Shown here: one piece after another, positions 31,301 through 46,300 of the stretch | Position numbering within the stretch: the stretch's first letter is position 1 | Layout of the letters: each line of letters starts with the position of its first letter | Assembly: GCA_026168455.1 (NCBI GenBank) | Contig: CM047426.1 | Span: 36,724,919 to 36,788,918, forward strand | Direction: 5' to 3' | Origin: Theocolax elegans | Taxonomy: Eukaryota > Arthropoda > Insecta > Hymenoptera > Cerocephalidae | Length of the DNA: 64,000 bases | Translations under genes and position numbers: made by a program | The notes under the pieces: model-generated | Seen by the model: only the letters and a program-made list of their open reading frames with translations | The model's database searches: none | What the model was told of the DNA's origin: nothing

Positions 31301-34300
31301 CTTTGTAGAAGCGTTTAGACGGAGGAAAAGCAAACGCAAAAGAAAAAACTCAACAACGCTAACAACGAAATTCCAAATATTCTTAATTTTGTCTCTAATA
31401 ATTTTTGTTCAGGCATTCAGTCACTCATACTTTCGGAATTTGTAATCTTAAAAGCTACTGATTCATATTTCTCATTATGTACATAAAGGATACTCATCCC
31501 CAGTTTACCTTTTTCATTATTTCCAAAATAAAACGAGACAACGCGTCTCCATTTTTCGCATATCAAGTCTTTCGAGTGTTGTCACGAGAATATACGTTTT
31601 ATGACTATTATATAAATTTCTATGTTGCATTTGTCTTTTGTAATGTTTTATAATACAGAATATATAACATATAATAATCACCGCCGTTACGTTGTCGAAA
31701 AAAGGGGCGAGAAGCCAGCTCGTGATCGCTGAGCTGCTTCTTCCCTGCATCACACGATTCAGTCATTTTCATTAGCTTTTCACGAGTTTTTCACTTTGTC
31801 CGTAATACCTGAAGAAGGAGGAGGCGGTGCATTAAGACGATTTAGTTTCTTCAACGGTGTCTTTTCGTCCTCGTCATCATCCAGTTCGATTGTTTGAATC
31901 TCCTTGCCAGGTGTTAATTTAACCAAGTGTTTTGAAATTTGATTATTAATACGCGTACGTTTGAGGACGCGTTTGTGAACTCGTGGAGTCGAGGTCGCTC
32001 CGGTAAACTCAGGTTCGTCGTCAAGATCAACCATCATGATCGAAGAAGTGATATCGCCCGTGTTGCCAGAATGTTTACCGATCTCGTGATTCAATCTCGT
32101 TGATCTGGGGCTATTTATAAATGTATTTTCCGCGTTAACTGATTTTGTTTTCACCGGACTCATGCTCGCATTTTGATTCGCTCGAGCACTGCTTTTTGAT
32201 TCAAGATTCAAAGTGGCAATTACTTTTGCGGTACGTTGAGGCTTCTCACGCGAGGGCGACTCGACATTCGAGCCTGATGAGTATCCGTTTGAATCAGTTT
32301 CATCTGTCTCTGAATGAGACTGTTGCCGAGGAATCGGTCTCAAGGGGGGTGGAGCGGCAATAGTTCGTCGAAAAGGTTTTAGTTTGGGTATAGGAGGTAA
32401 AGACTTCGTTGGCGACACGAATAAGTCCAGATTAGTTTTACTCAATCTAGAGAATTGCTCGGGTGAAGGGAGCGGAGTATCTGGTCTTCTTTTCCCTATT
32501 ACACGGCTGATGGTTAAACTTTCAGTACTCGTCGAATGACCCGTAGTTGATAATGGCACGGCAATATCCTTACGATCCATCGTCATTCGTTCGGACATCT
32601 TGACGTAAGTCGTGGACCGACTTCTACGCACCATTACGGGAGGTAATGACGGAACAACAAACCCATTATCAATCGCTGATCGATGACTGCGTGGGCTCAG
32701 TTTTAACAAATTCTGACTGTTCGGTGCACCACCTTCACCGTCTGAGCTGCTGTTGGTCAACGACCGCGTCATAGGTCGAATCGAGTGGAAATCGGGCATC
32801 GGCGTATCAGGTCTTCGTCGAAAAGCCGGCTTGGGTGGACTTTGGAAGCGTCGGGAAGTAGGACTTGGCATTTGGGTATTCGATCTCTTTGATCGCGACA
32901 GATCAGATACTTCAGTTTGGGTGTTTAATTTTTCTAACATTGGTGTATCCGTAACACTGGTGCTGCTTTTCACTTGTAGATCCATCATTTTCATTGTTTT
33001 TATATCCGCAGTCAATGGAACTATAAAATCTGTGGTATCAGATATACCTTCGATGTTAAGGTTGATTTTTGAACGCCTGGTCATTACTCCTGAAGAAGCA
33101 TCTGATTTTTTGTTACTCTTGGACTCTGGGGTATCTGATAAAGACGAATCAACTTTTGATTCTTGTGAACTTGAGGAATGTTCTTTTGATGTAACTACAT
33201 CGCTGGTACTTATTTTTTGTGATGCATTTATTTGATCTTTAGACTGTTTTTCTGTACACTTCGTTTTTTCTTTACTATGCTTATTATCAGTTGTAAGCTT
33301 CATTTCATATTCTGGGTCCTTTACTTCTGTAGCACTAATGTTTGTATCAACTGATGCTTTAGAAACCTTAAACTGTGCATCACTATTTGAACGAGTAGAT
33401 CTTGTAATTTTAATTTTTACATGAGGTTGTTCATCATCAATATTACTTTTTTGTAACGAAGCAGGCTTGTCAATTTCTGTAAAAGAGAAAGGGAATGTTT
33501 CAGCACCTTTAGCTTTTTCAATATTTTGTTTTGTCTCTTCAAAAGTTGCATCTTTTGTTTTCAATTCTGTTATTAATCTAGATGATGATCGCGTTATTTT
33601 AATTTTAATATGATCATTGTTAGTTTCTTCATTTGAATTTAAAGATGTGTTTTCAGATTCAGATTGAGATACTACTAACGTCAGATCTGCATCGAAACAT
33701 TTTGGCTTATCGACTATTGTCTCTTCCGTATTAGATACTGAAGTTGATTTTTTCACTTTTAAGTCTTCCTTTGTATCTTCTTTCAAGTCTAAATTAGAAC
33801 GAGCAACTGATCGTGTAAGTTTTGGCTGCCTGGGTATTAGATTAGTTTTATTTAGAATTACAGGCGTTTGTTCAATGGAAGTATTGTTATCTTCACTTAA
33901 ATCAAGATTTGTCTCTGATGTAACTACATCCTCTAATTCATTTTTACTTTTACTACTTCGATTTAGTTCAGATTTTTCAGCACTTTTAAATTTTGTTTCT
34001 GTGTGAATTCTAGCATAAGACCGAGTAACTTTCTTTCTTCTTGTATTAAAAATTGGACTAGAAGATCGGTCGGAGGACTCGATTTTCGCATTATCCAGAT
34101 CAGTTTTCGTAGTACAAGATATTTCTTCGATATCAATTTTGTCGTGGCTTTTCACTATTGGCACCAAATTTGCGTCTTCATTAATTACTTCACTACTAGA
34201 TGCAATTACTATTTTAGGCCGTGTATTGTCAAGAGAAGCGATGGCAGCGTTTTTGTTTTCTATTCGAAAATTTGAAGTATAAATATCACAGATTTCTAAC

Positions 34301-37300
34301 TCTTCTTTTTGTCTGGGCGTTACTTCTTCTTGCGATAAACGTCCAGAAGATGCTTTATTACTAGACCTAGTCACATATGTAACGACAGAATTGGATTCTG
34401 TAGTTGATTGTGAATTTTTTCTTGGTCTATTCCCTTTTTGTGACGTCGATTCTTGTGGTTGTTGAGCCGAGTCTTCATTGGCGGATTTCGTTTCTTCCAT
34501 AGATATTTCGGTTGTATCATTTTCTTTTTCTGACGATTTTCTGGTTGATTTACGTGCACGTTTTTGTATTTTAACTTCGGGTGTGCCACAAGCTGTCATT
34601 GGTTCGGTTAAATCAGCATCGTCGCACATACTCTCATCGGCACTTGAGTTTAAATAACTATCCATTGTTTTCATTGTTAAGTTGCCGAGCGTTTCATTTT
34701 TGTCGTCTGCTTCGTGCTGTTCACTCGATTTGTCGGATGATCCATTTTCTTTTGATTTTTTCGTCCTATGCCGCGGTTTACTCTCTGGTAAAATCGGACT
34801 AACGTCTAATGTCCAAAGATTAATTTTTACGTTACCTCTAGATCTTGTCCTTGGACTATTGAGATCAAAATGATTCTTCTTTGATTTACTAGGTAAATCT
34901 AACCGTGAACGGGATTTTCTCCTACCTGTCTCGCTTTTCGACTCGTCGTCACTGATATTTTCTTCATTATTATCGTCATCGTCATCGTCATCGCCGTCGT
35001 CGTCGTCGTCGTCGTCGTCATCGTCGTTGTCACCATCGTCCTCGTCATCATGACCGCCATCTTCGTACACAATACGATCGCCAGAACTAATTGCTTTAGT
35101 AGATCTACTCTCGTCCTCAGAAGTATGTGACCCGAGAACGTTATCATCTTGCGAATCGGAATCCGTTATCGATGTAGTATCCGATTTACTTTCTGAAGTC
35201 GTCATCGAGTCCTCCTCCTCCTCCCTAATATTAGCCCTGCGACTCATTCGACCCCTACCCCTTCGCCTAGATACTAGTTTACCCCGCCTACCCCCCCTAC
35301 CCCGCCTATTCGTAGGTTTAGATGGCCTTTTTGCTACGCGTCTAGAATTGCTAGTACTGTTATTAACCTGATTCTGAGAGTCCTCGCGCGTGAACGTGAT
35401 CGGGTTCTCGTCGTCGTCGGTCAAACGCATCTGACGTTCCTCTTCCTCGCGCATTGCTCGTAAACGGTCCAGTTCCCATTCTTTCTTCTGTTCCTCAAGC
35501 TCGCGTTCGGCAGCAGCAAGTTGTGCTGCCGAAAATGTACCATCGGATTCTTCAACAAAACGCATGGCGTACCGCTCAACAGGAGTAAGCTAGATAAGAA
35601 AATTATATTATTTTTTTCAGTGATGTTAAAATGTATTAAAAGTATATTATATTAAAACAATTTAACTAAACATAAAAAATAAAACAAGTTTCAGAAAAAT
35701 AATTTATTAAATTTTTTAAGAATAATAAATGTAACTCTAGACAGGATACGCAGATATTATAATTTCCACTTATATCCACGAGTTTTAATAGAGTCGCCTT
35801 TTTTTCTCGCGTTTTGTAAAAAACACAGAAACTGCAATAAAATACAGTTTTGTGGTCGGACGCGAGATGTATTTGTAAATAAATTCATTAAAATTAAATG
35901 AAAAAAATAATATTGCCTATATTTAATAAACTGAAAATTAACTTACTTGTGATACAAGATTTTGAACTTCCAATTCGGCTTTGCTAACTTGCGCATCATC
36001 GTTATCTGCATCATCAACAGGAATATTTTCATCGAATTCCGCAAGGTCAGCTACAGCCTCGGCTTTCGCGGTTTTAGCAGCTTGCACGTCAAGATCTTCT
36101 TCGACTACGGCGAGCGCACTTTCCAACGCACCAATTGCCATTTTGTCATCAGTTTGCCCTGCTTCCCTTTGCCTTTCTCTATCCTTGTTTTGATCCAATA
36201 CTTCAGCCATTCTCGCTGACGCGTCAGTTTCAGATTGATCGACGTTAAACAGATCTTGAATAGTTGACTAAATCATAAAATTTAATTGTTATTCCTACTT
36301 TAATGTAAATTAATAAAAAACATTATTTTCTTATAAATACATACACTTTTGAAGTAAGCAGTTGTGAAGTTGCCTCCTTCGATAGCCAGATCACCAAGCA
36401 TTCTTTTCTGATTTGCCTTCTTTAGAATATTTTCTTCTACTGTTCGCTCACTAATTAACCTACAAAAATTTGATCAAAGAAATGCAATAAACTAATTTAA
36501 TATTTACAAAAATTTATAAAATTATATCGCTTAATGAAATATAGTTTTTTAAACATAAATGAAAGCAAAGGTATGTACAATTTCACTGTTGATGACAATC
36601 AATAAATAAAATTATTATTATAAAAGTTTGTACCTGTAAATGTGTACATCTCTCGTTTGACCTATCCTGTGACATCTATCTTGGGCCTGCGCATCCATAG
36701 TGGGATTCCAGTCACTGTCATAAAATACGACTGTATCAGCACCAGTAAGATTAACACCTATACCGCCAGATCTTGTTGATAAAATAAAACAGAATATTCT
36801 CTTGTCGTTATTAAACCTTTCCATAAGAACCTGTATTCAAAACATAAAATAATGAGGAACTGTTGTATGTCCAACTTTTTATTTTTTTTCAAACATAAAA
36901 TAATAATTTACAATTGAGTACCGAATGATTACCGGCAAAATGAGAAGAATATGATTGTTTGCTTAAAGCTATAAAACTTACCTGACGTTGATCAACTTTA
37001 GTAGCACCATCAAGCCGCAAATAAATATAACCATGGTAATTAAGGAATGCCTCGAGGACATCAAGCATTCTGGTCATTTGCGTAAAAATAAGAACTCTAT
37101 GATTATCGGTCTTGAGTTGTCTAAGCAACAGATCGAGTGACTGTAACTTTCCACAATCGTACTGAATAAGTCTGGCATCTGGAAATTGTGTCTGCATCGA
37201 AGATGTGACCGGATGGAACAAAGCAACTTTCGCTGACAACTGTTGTTGTAATTCTGCCTCTAAACGTTGTTGATTCCACAGTTTGTGTGGTGATGGATGA

Positions 37301-40300
37301 GACACGTGGAATCGAGGTAAAGCTGCCTGCACCGCAGGAACATAGACAACGAATTTATCGAAAACCATTTTGAGTTCGTCAACTATTTGCTCAGTCGACT
37401 TGATGGCCTGAGCTAAAGCTTCTGTACGTGAGAAATATTCACGCCTCGTTCGTGGGCGCTCGTTTATGGAAGCACAGTGAATCCAGCCGCTGTGCCACTG
37501 ACACGCCTTTGCTGGTTTTGTTATTCTCAACGCCGTAAATAGGTCCTCGCCGTAAAGTGGACAAGCCGCACATCTACGGTCATTGATGTCGGCCATGCTT
37601 ACAAGTTTCGCTTGCCGCCTTTGTCGCCTAGTTTCTTCTAGTTGGGGCTGTACAATTCATAAAATTTGCATATTTTATTTTTATTGTAAAATATTTTTAA
37701 ACGGAAGGTAATATTATTTAATCACATGTAACTATATTTTTAACAGAAATAAAAATTAAAGAATCTTAATAATATATTGGTTTTACGGGAATGTCAAACC
37801 CAATTTACAAACATCCACACCTTTCATTAGAATAAATCACATCTAAAATATTGAATTCAAAATTTGATATAAAACACATGATAGAATCTGACGTTTTAAT
37901 TTTTAAAGAAACAATAACTTTTATAATAATAAGCAGCCTAATTAAATTATCGATGTAAAATCGATGCAAATTTGAATATATTGTTTAAAAGTTGAAAACA
38001 TGCCCAAGGGACAACGTTCAGGATTTATTAAAAAATTAATTCTTTTAATTATAAAAACTATAAAAATGTCACATTTTGTGTATGACATGTCCTTAATATT
38101 ACTGTCATTTTAAAGATGTTAACTTTCTTGTAAAAAGTTGCATCAAAGTACACATGAAAATGGGCAAGGGTTATATAATGTTATTACACAAGAATAGTAC
38201 ACATTACTTTTGTGCATAGTACAAATCTACCTTTGTCTGAAAATGTAATGATCTATTTGCTTTACCTTATATAGCTAATATGTAATATATATAATTAATC
38301 TCAACATTAATTTAATTAAAAAATATCTATTTATTTAATAGACTGTTCACTTGATTCTAGAATGTTCGTCAGATCTGTAAACTAAGAACGAACAAGCTGG
38401 TTCAAGTATAATTACTCTTGCATCCGTGCAAAAGCGTTTGCAATATTTAATTGCAGTCACTGATCAATGATGCTTTTATTACGAGTGCTGACTTACAGAT
38501 AGGCACAAGTATATCCAGACAAATACGTTATTAAAAATTTCGTTCGTTTAGTAATTAAATTAGTATGTTATACAGCAAAATGTAGAAGACTATTACGAAA
38601 CACTGATGTATTTGTATTAGTTTAACTACATAATATAGTACTTATTTGTTTTCCAACAGTCTGTTTCCTACTAAACAATATAGTAATTTCTGATAAAAAA
38701 ATTTCATGGGCGTACACGAATGCTTGTGCGTACATCTTTTGTCAAATATTTTTAACATTCTAAAATATGGGTAACGATTATCAAATCAAAATAATATATT
38801 AAAAGTTAAATTTACCAGATAAAATTCGGATTTAGGTATTTCTTTCGCTTGACTCTTTTCAATGTCTTTTTGAGTGTTTCTTGTTACAACCCCACATCGA
38901 ATTTGTGTATGAGGTAACACTTGTCCAGTAGATTGCGAAGCGCTTACATTCAATGGTGGAACTCGCATGACAGGTCTACCACTTAAACTCCCGGCAGTAG
39001 TCGTTACGACTCCACCAATCACTTTGTTCACAGAAACTGGTGCTGTTGATAAACCCATTATTTGTTTCGAAAGAACAGTTAACCTTTGACCACTCGATGT
39101 CATAACCGGAAACGATACTACAAATATAAGATTATTACAAAACAATTTGCGTATATTAAAGTTACTATAATAACAAAGATGCATTAGAAGTATTATTGTA
39201 GTGCTTAACTTACGGGCATTTGTATTTTGTTGATTTGGATTAGTTAAAATGATATGTCTACCGGTTGATGTCTGTACCAACTGAGCAAAACTAGGAACTT
39301 GATATTTTTGGACGGAATCGCCATGCTTCACTGTATAAGTTTGTGTCGTTAATCTTTCAGGTCCATCTTTAGTATTTGTGACAATTATTCTATGAGGATT
39401 TATACCTGTTGTAGTTGGAGTGACTGTGCCTGCAGATTGAATATTTTGTGTAACTGATCCAACTGGAATAGCTGAAAATACAAATAAAAATGAATATTAA
39501 TACATTAAATCATGTATGTTTATGAGTACTCAAATAAAGCACACACCTTTAACGCTACCCTGATGTTGTACTAGCTGCACAGAAAAACCTTGTAATTGTT
39601 GCCCACCAGCTACTTTAAGTGTCACGCCTGAAATAACAGATGAACTTAACGAGTTGTATGAATAGCACATTATAGTTTATTATTGGTAATAAAAAATATA
39701 CCTTGACCTGAAGGAGATGGTGTATTAACATTTTTTACTAACGGTGAAGTTCCTACTCTTGGTGTTGGTAATATACCAGGAAAGCTTTTGATTTTAATTT
39801 GCTGAGGACTTTGTTGTTGCTGTTGTGGTTGTTGTGATTGAGGTTGTGGTTGTTGCTGTGGTTGTGGTTGTTGCTGTGGTTGCGGTTGCTGTGGTTGTAA
39901 TTGTTGTTGTTGTGGTGGTGGTGGTACTGATTTAGGTACTTGATTAGATAACCTAACATTAATTTTTATTCTGCCAGAAGGGCACCGCGGAGGAGGTTCT
40001 GGTTGACTATCGATTTCTTCAATTAGTTTTCTGGGAGTTTTAAATCTTGTTACTCGGTGTGCTTGAAAAGCAGTTAAAAAGAATTCCAAGTCGAGAAGAT
40101 GCAGATTCAGGAATGATAAATCGATGTGCTAAAAATAAGGATTGTTCTATGATATCGTAAATGAACTTAAAACATTTATATAAAATTTAAATCTACATAA
40201 AATTTACATATCTTGTTTTAAAGCGCCCTTAGGTTAAATAAGTTAATAAATCATTTAGCCTTACATATGCTCTAATTTTATTTATCCATGATTCCAACGA

Positions 40301-43300
40301 AAATTTTTAAAACTAGATTTTCAAGTAGAATTATGGAAAGAGATAAAAATAATTCTAAAAATCTAATGTACTAAATCTGAAATTTACCTTAAAAGGATCA
40401 TAATCGAGCGCACTCCATGCTAATGATGCAGTGTAAAAATTTATCCCCTCCATTTGAAATGGCGAAACTGTCGGTCGCACTTCAAAAAGATTTGGGTGAT
40501 TACAAACTTTTCGAAGCTGCATGAGAACATTAATAACACTTAACAAGTTGCCGCAAGCTAAGGTTTCTTTTGTCCTAAAATACATCGATATTTATTATCA
40601 CAATCTTATGAATCACCATCAAATATATTTCGATCGATGCTTACTTTGCTCTGGACATGAAATCATCATAGAGATACCTCTGTCTTTTTGATAACCTGCA
40701 CATTATAATGTGTTCATATTTCTTTGGTAATTGTTTTTCAACTTCGCATTTTAATCGCCTCAAAAGAAATGGACGCAAAACCTAGATTGTTAAATAAAAT
40801 AAGTAAATTAAATTATTGAATTATTACATGAAATAACTTAATGCAAGTCATATAATGATTTATAAATGTTTCTTTAGACAGGATACGCGCGTCGCATTAT
40901 TTCCACTTTTAACGCACGAGTTTTATTAAAGAAATCTTATTATATCGCCGATTAATAAAAACGAATATAGTTAGAAATAACAATATCGTTGTCGGAGGCG
41001 AATTTATATAAATAACTATGTTTGTGATGCATAATACCTTATGAAGACGTCGAATGATATTTTCGTTGTATTCGTTGTTTCCTTCAATCATTCCAGTAAC
41101 AGGATTACTAAACCATTCTTTGAATTCTCGATGCGATTGAAAAACGTTTGGCATGAGAAAATGCATTAAAGACCACAATTCCATTAAATTGTTTTGAAGT
41201 GGTGTGCCTGTCAAAAGTAATCTCCTTTGCGTTTGGAAATTTAACAGTAACTGCCAACGTTGCGATTTAAAGTTTTTGATGTTTTGAGCTTCATCCAAAA
41301 TAAGATATTTCCATTTTTTTCTTCTAAAGCTTTGATGATCCTGAATAACGAGTTTATATGACGTTATACATATATGAAATGCATTTGGTTTAGTCCACCC
41401 CGTTCTTTTTTGTTTACGTTCCTTTTGTGAACCATAATAAGTTAAAATTTTAAAACCAGGGCACCATTTTTTGCACTCCATTTCCCAGTTAAGCATTACA
41501 GACGTTGGCACAATTATTAAATGAGGTCCCCAATTTCCTTTCTCGCAAGCCAAATGTGCCAAAAGAGCTATTGTTTGAATAGTTTTACCCAAGCCCATTT
41601 CATCGGCAAGAATACCATTCAATTTTCTTTCAAACATTGTCACAAGCCAATCTAGCCCAATATGCTGATATTCTCGGAGAGAATGCTTCAGTAAGAATGG
41701 AATTTTGGTAACGACCTGAAATGTTAAATAAAAAAATATTATCCATAAATTTTAAAAAAATTTTAAAAAATATTAAGTTATACAGTTAGCATATTATATA
41801 TTTTTAAGATATACAGATTTTTACATTTTTTGAATGTAGCAACTACAACTCAGATGTTTCATATCATATCCGTAAGTTGTAATTGCAGTTAATTTACCTT
41901 CCTGAAATAGCAGTTTGTCATAAACCACAAACTCCTTGGATGAGAAGGATGTAATAGATGAAGTATGATAATTTTTATTATGATAAATATATGGTTTGTA
42001 AATATAACTTACACTGGTAGTAAGTAAGGTGTTCCCTTTTGGCTGTATACTTTCAGCTAATGCTGCTACAGAATCCATTTCATTTTGCTTTTCAGAAGTT
42101 TCATTTATAGTCTATGAAAATAAACTGTGCATTAAGAAATAATTATATTTAAATAGTTATGTATAAACAATAGGCTACCTTATTTTCATCGGACAAATCC
42201 TCGAGTAGAGACTTCAAACCAACATTGGCTTCATCATCACTTTGAGTTTGTGAATCCTCTTGTACTTCGTTTTCACTTTCAGTTTCAGTTTCAGATTCTG
42301 ATTCACTCTCTTCTTCGTCTTTCTCCGATTCTATTAATTAATAATTAAATCAATCAAAAGATAAATAAATTAAAAATAATTTTGAACTTATGTTTTTGTC
42401 AGACAAATGCCTCGAAAAAAAAAATCACGAGGAAGCCTTCACATTTCGGTATAATATCATCATTCAGTGCAATAAAAATATATTATAATACAAGTTTATT
42501 TACATACCATCATCAGTTTCATCCACTTCCATTGAAGTTTCTGCAGCATGTCCATATTTTGCAATGAGTTCATCTATCGACATTTCATTTTCGGCCTAGA
42601 ATTTTTTTAAAACTCAAGCTTGGTTACGCTCAATGCATTTGAAAAAGGTACTTTTTCAATGGAATTTTTTAATTAATTTATTCAAAAACTTCACTTTAAG
42701 ATTCAAATTTTCGTAGTTTATTAATTATTATATCATTACGTTGAAGTTACACGATTTTAGAAATTTAGCTACTTCATCTTTTGCTTAAAATATCCAGATA
42801 GTATCTTATTAATGTACAATTAAATAATTTAATCTTACCTTCAAATCCTCAATTTCCTTCTGATGATCGACATTCTCTTCTACTTTCTCTTGTTCCTGAA
42901 TCGTTTCTTCTTCATCGTCTGTAGATTCATCAGATGCTACAGTAAATTCGGTATCTTTATTTTCAACGTTATTGCTTTCCTGTAATCAACATTGTAATGT
43001 TTAGAATATTAAAACAAATAAAATTAAATAGAAATATTAAAAGAAATAAAAATTGAATATAAAATACCTCATTTGTAACTTCTTTAGGCATAGGGGATAG
43101 ACTTTTATTTCTTTCTTCCAAATAGTTTGGAGGTAACTCTTTAAGTAGATCCTCTAAAGGTAGTTCCGATTCCTTCTTCAGAAGCTCTACTTCTTCTTTA
43201 TGATTCGATTTAATTTCTTCTTCTGCCTTTGCTATCGTCTCTTCATCATCATCAGAACACTGATTTGGCTTAAAATCATCTAAAAAATATACGCTAATGG

Positions 43301-46300
43301 TCACTTAAAAAGTTTCTTTTTCATAAAGTATAAATTTTTGTTATAACATACCGTCAGATTGTTTTCCAGCAGTGATTGGCGATGATATCCGGGAACTATG
43401 AAGCGAAGCTGGAGTACTTAAATTTCCTTCAGTTTTATTTAATCCTTCAGTTAACCAAGATGAATATTTTTCAGTCTGATCGACAATAAAATTTAAATGT
43501 TGATCTAAAGCTTTTTTCCTTTTTTCCTCTAACCGCGTTTGTTGCTTATACTCTACCAACTAAAAATAAATACATGAAATAAAACAAAAAAAATATTTTT
43601 TTAGTACAATAACTTATTTAAATTGTTAATGTATCTAAGATAGCACACTGAATTTTAATAAAAATCAGTAAAATTTGTTTCTCTTAGAATTTAATGTACC
43701 CACAACGAGCACACAGTTACAATTAAGAAAAATTGAAATTGCCGGCTTATTGTGTGGGGTAACTATAAATTTATTAATGTTATCAAATTTGAACAATGTA
43801 TATATTAAATATTAACCTTCTCAACATTAGCCCAGAATGTTTTGATTTCTTTCGCGATAAATCCAGCAATTTTCTTCAGCCTAAGCTCTTCCGATTTTTC
43901 TGCTTTTTGAGCTTGTATAGCTTTTTCTTGGAAATATTTTTGAACCATTCGCGCACATTTTTTCGCTGCGGACTTTTTCCATTTCCTTTCTTGTGCGAAA
44001 TCTGTAGACAGCCAGACCATTTCTTCCAATAAATAGTCCCAATGAGCTTTTGGTCTAGTAGGTTCTTGGACTTTGGGTAACCTTTTTTCTGACCATAAAC
44101 CTTCTCTTTGTAATTCAGCAATCCTTTGCATTACGAAAGCCTCCTACAGAATATTTTTAAAACAGAATTAAGTATCAGTTATCCAAAAACATAAAAATGT
44201 AAAAACTAAATTATTCAGTATAATTTTTACAAAACTTACCTGTTTAGCCTTTTCAACAATTTGTTCTTGATTATTAATGGTATCACAGGAGGATGTTATT
44301 GAAGAAGCAGGTAATTTTATAAGTTTGACTACAGGTTGGGCAGACGAAATTGGAGGAGTTGCAGGTTTTTCAACTGAGTTAGCTGCTGGAGTTTTATCAA
44401 CAACAGGATTATTCCCTGTTGTAGAATTAGATTTTGATGAATCTACAACAATTGGTGTTCCACCTGGAACAACATGTATTTCACATTTTTGTTTCTACAT
44501 TTTGAATAGCAGTCCATAATAGAAAAAACGTGGATACTACTAAAATACTACATAAAAGCTGACATAAATTTAAAGTACTATTCGGTTTTAAATAATTATG
44601 AATTGTTAATGTATTGTGTCTCAAAGCGCCCTTAGGCTAAATGAATTATATCACTCAGCCTTACATAAGCTTTGTTATAATTTATCCATGTTATTAAACT
44701 ATTCCATTGTATAAATTGGAATAAATAAATACATAAACATGGACTTTATCTGTAAACAATTTCTTATTTTTAACTGTAGTAATATTAAATGATACACATG
44801 GTAAAATATTTAAATGAGAAATGTTTATAAATAGTAATAGACAAATATTAATTAGGGAAACGAATTATTATATACTTTACATAATATATTATGAATGTCA
44901 ATTTTAAAAACATGTAATAGAATTCGTGTCCCCAATGAATTAACAAGAAACAAGCGACAACAACAACAGGCCTACAGTAATCACCTATAATGAGAGCAGG
45001 TGCTATAGTAGTAGTGGGTGAAGGGTGAACGGTGACTGGCGAAGCCTGAATTGCTGCTCTGAAGGCAAAGACCATGCCATGCCGGCCCCCTTGAGGCCGA
45101 CCAGGTACTTGCCCTAATGCGCAAATCACTTGTTCATTAGGTGTACCAAAAGTTTTTAATTTGTCCAAAATTGAGCATAAATTATCAGATTGCTCATGAA
45201 CTTTACTTATTAATAGAATAAAAACAATTTAATAAACAGCGAAGAATTATTTTTAATTTAAATAATTAATGGAAGACTTTTATTATAAATTAAAAGAAAC
45301 ATTATTAAAAAACTTTTAATTTTTTAATGAAGTACATCCTAAATGAAAAATTTTTTTTGATTGCATCAAAATTAATCAAGAAAATCTGATTTTACAACTA
45401 ACACATTCATTGCGGATAAGAGGGTATGCTTTACCAAATAAAAAAAATAGTAAAATTTGAATAAAAGCTAACCTTGTTGACTAAGCTGTGTAACGGCTGG
45501 AGGTAAAGTTGTAGAGACGGCAACCGGGGTGCCGCCAGATACCGCAACTTCAATGCTCTGTGACGTAGTTGCAGTGACAGACGTTGTTGTATTTGCCGTC
45601 GAAGTAGTCACTACTAACGTTTCCGTTGAATCCGCATTTTTTAGCATTTCCTCCTCGTCATCGTCCGCCTCTAGCCTTTGCTGTTTCATAAAATGAACAT
45701 ACTGAGCAGTAGGCGGCCTCTTTTTCCACGTATGGTAATCCATGAGATTCCCGCCGTTGTGGAGAAAAAAGAGTTCCGAGGCATTTTCGTTATATTTGTC
45801 GCGTATTGAACGCATCCGCTTGAGTTTGTGTTCCATGATGCGTCTACGATAACCCATGGAGTCCGAGTCGATCGACGTCGGTTTCTCTGTAATTTCGGAT
45901 AACCGTGACTTTTTCTTAGCTGGTGATGATTGCAACGACGTTTGAGACGTAGGTGTCACGAACATGTTGGCAATGGAGGTACGGACAAGCTTCGGCGACG
46001 TCGTCAATACGAGTTTCGGATTCTGACGGCTGGGTGATGTGAGCGTCGTCCCAGTGCCGGTACCACTCGCCCCTGCGACATTGACCACGCTAACTCGTGG
46101 AGTGGTACCCGCCAGATTGACGATACGCGTGACACCGACCGACTGGTTTGTCGTACCGCCGCTTGGTATAACCTGAAAGTTAGGGAATGCTTCTATCAAA
46201 TAAAGACACTCTTGTGAATTCAAAGTGAAAGCTTTGTTTATTTACATAGTCAGACAAATGCCTCGATTGTATCAAAAAGACTGAAGTGAATGGTACATCC

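Noticed and set aside
31517..31753. 78-aa minus-strand ORF after the Domino-B stop
   Set aside because: Lies in the 3'UTR, no splice context, no recognisable domain.
32753..33235. 160-aa plus-strand ORF
   Set aside because: Antisense shadow of the Domino-B exon, whose minus-strand frame is 1261 codons long.
44985..45168. Reading through the donor at 44984 to extend a domino exon to 44848
   Set aside because: It would add a hydrophobic AT-rich segment; the GTGATT donor with a phase-matched acceptor at 44463 gives a clean model.
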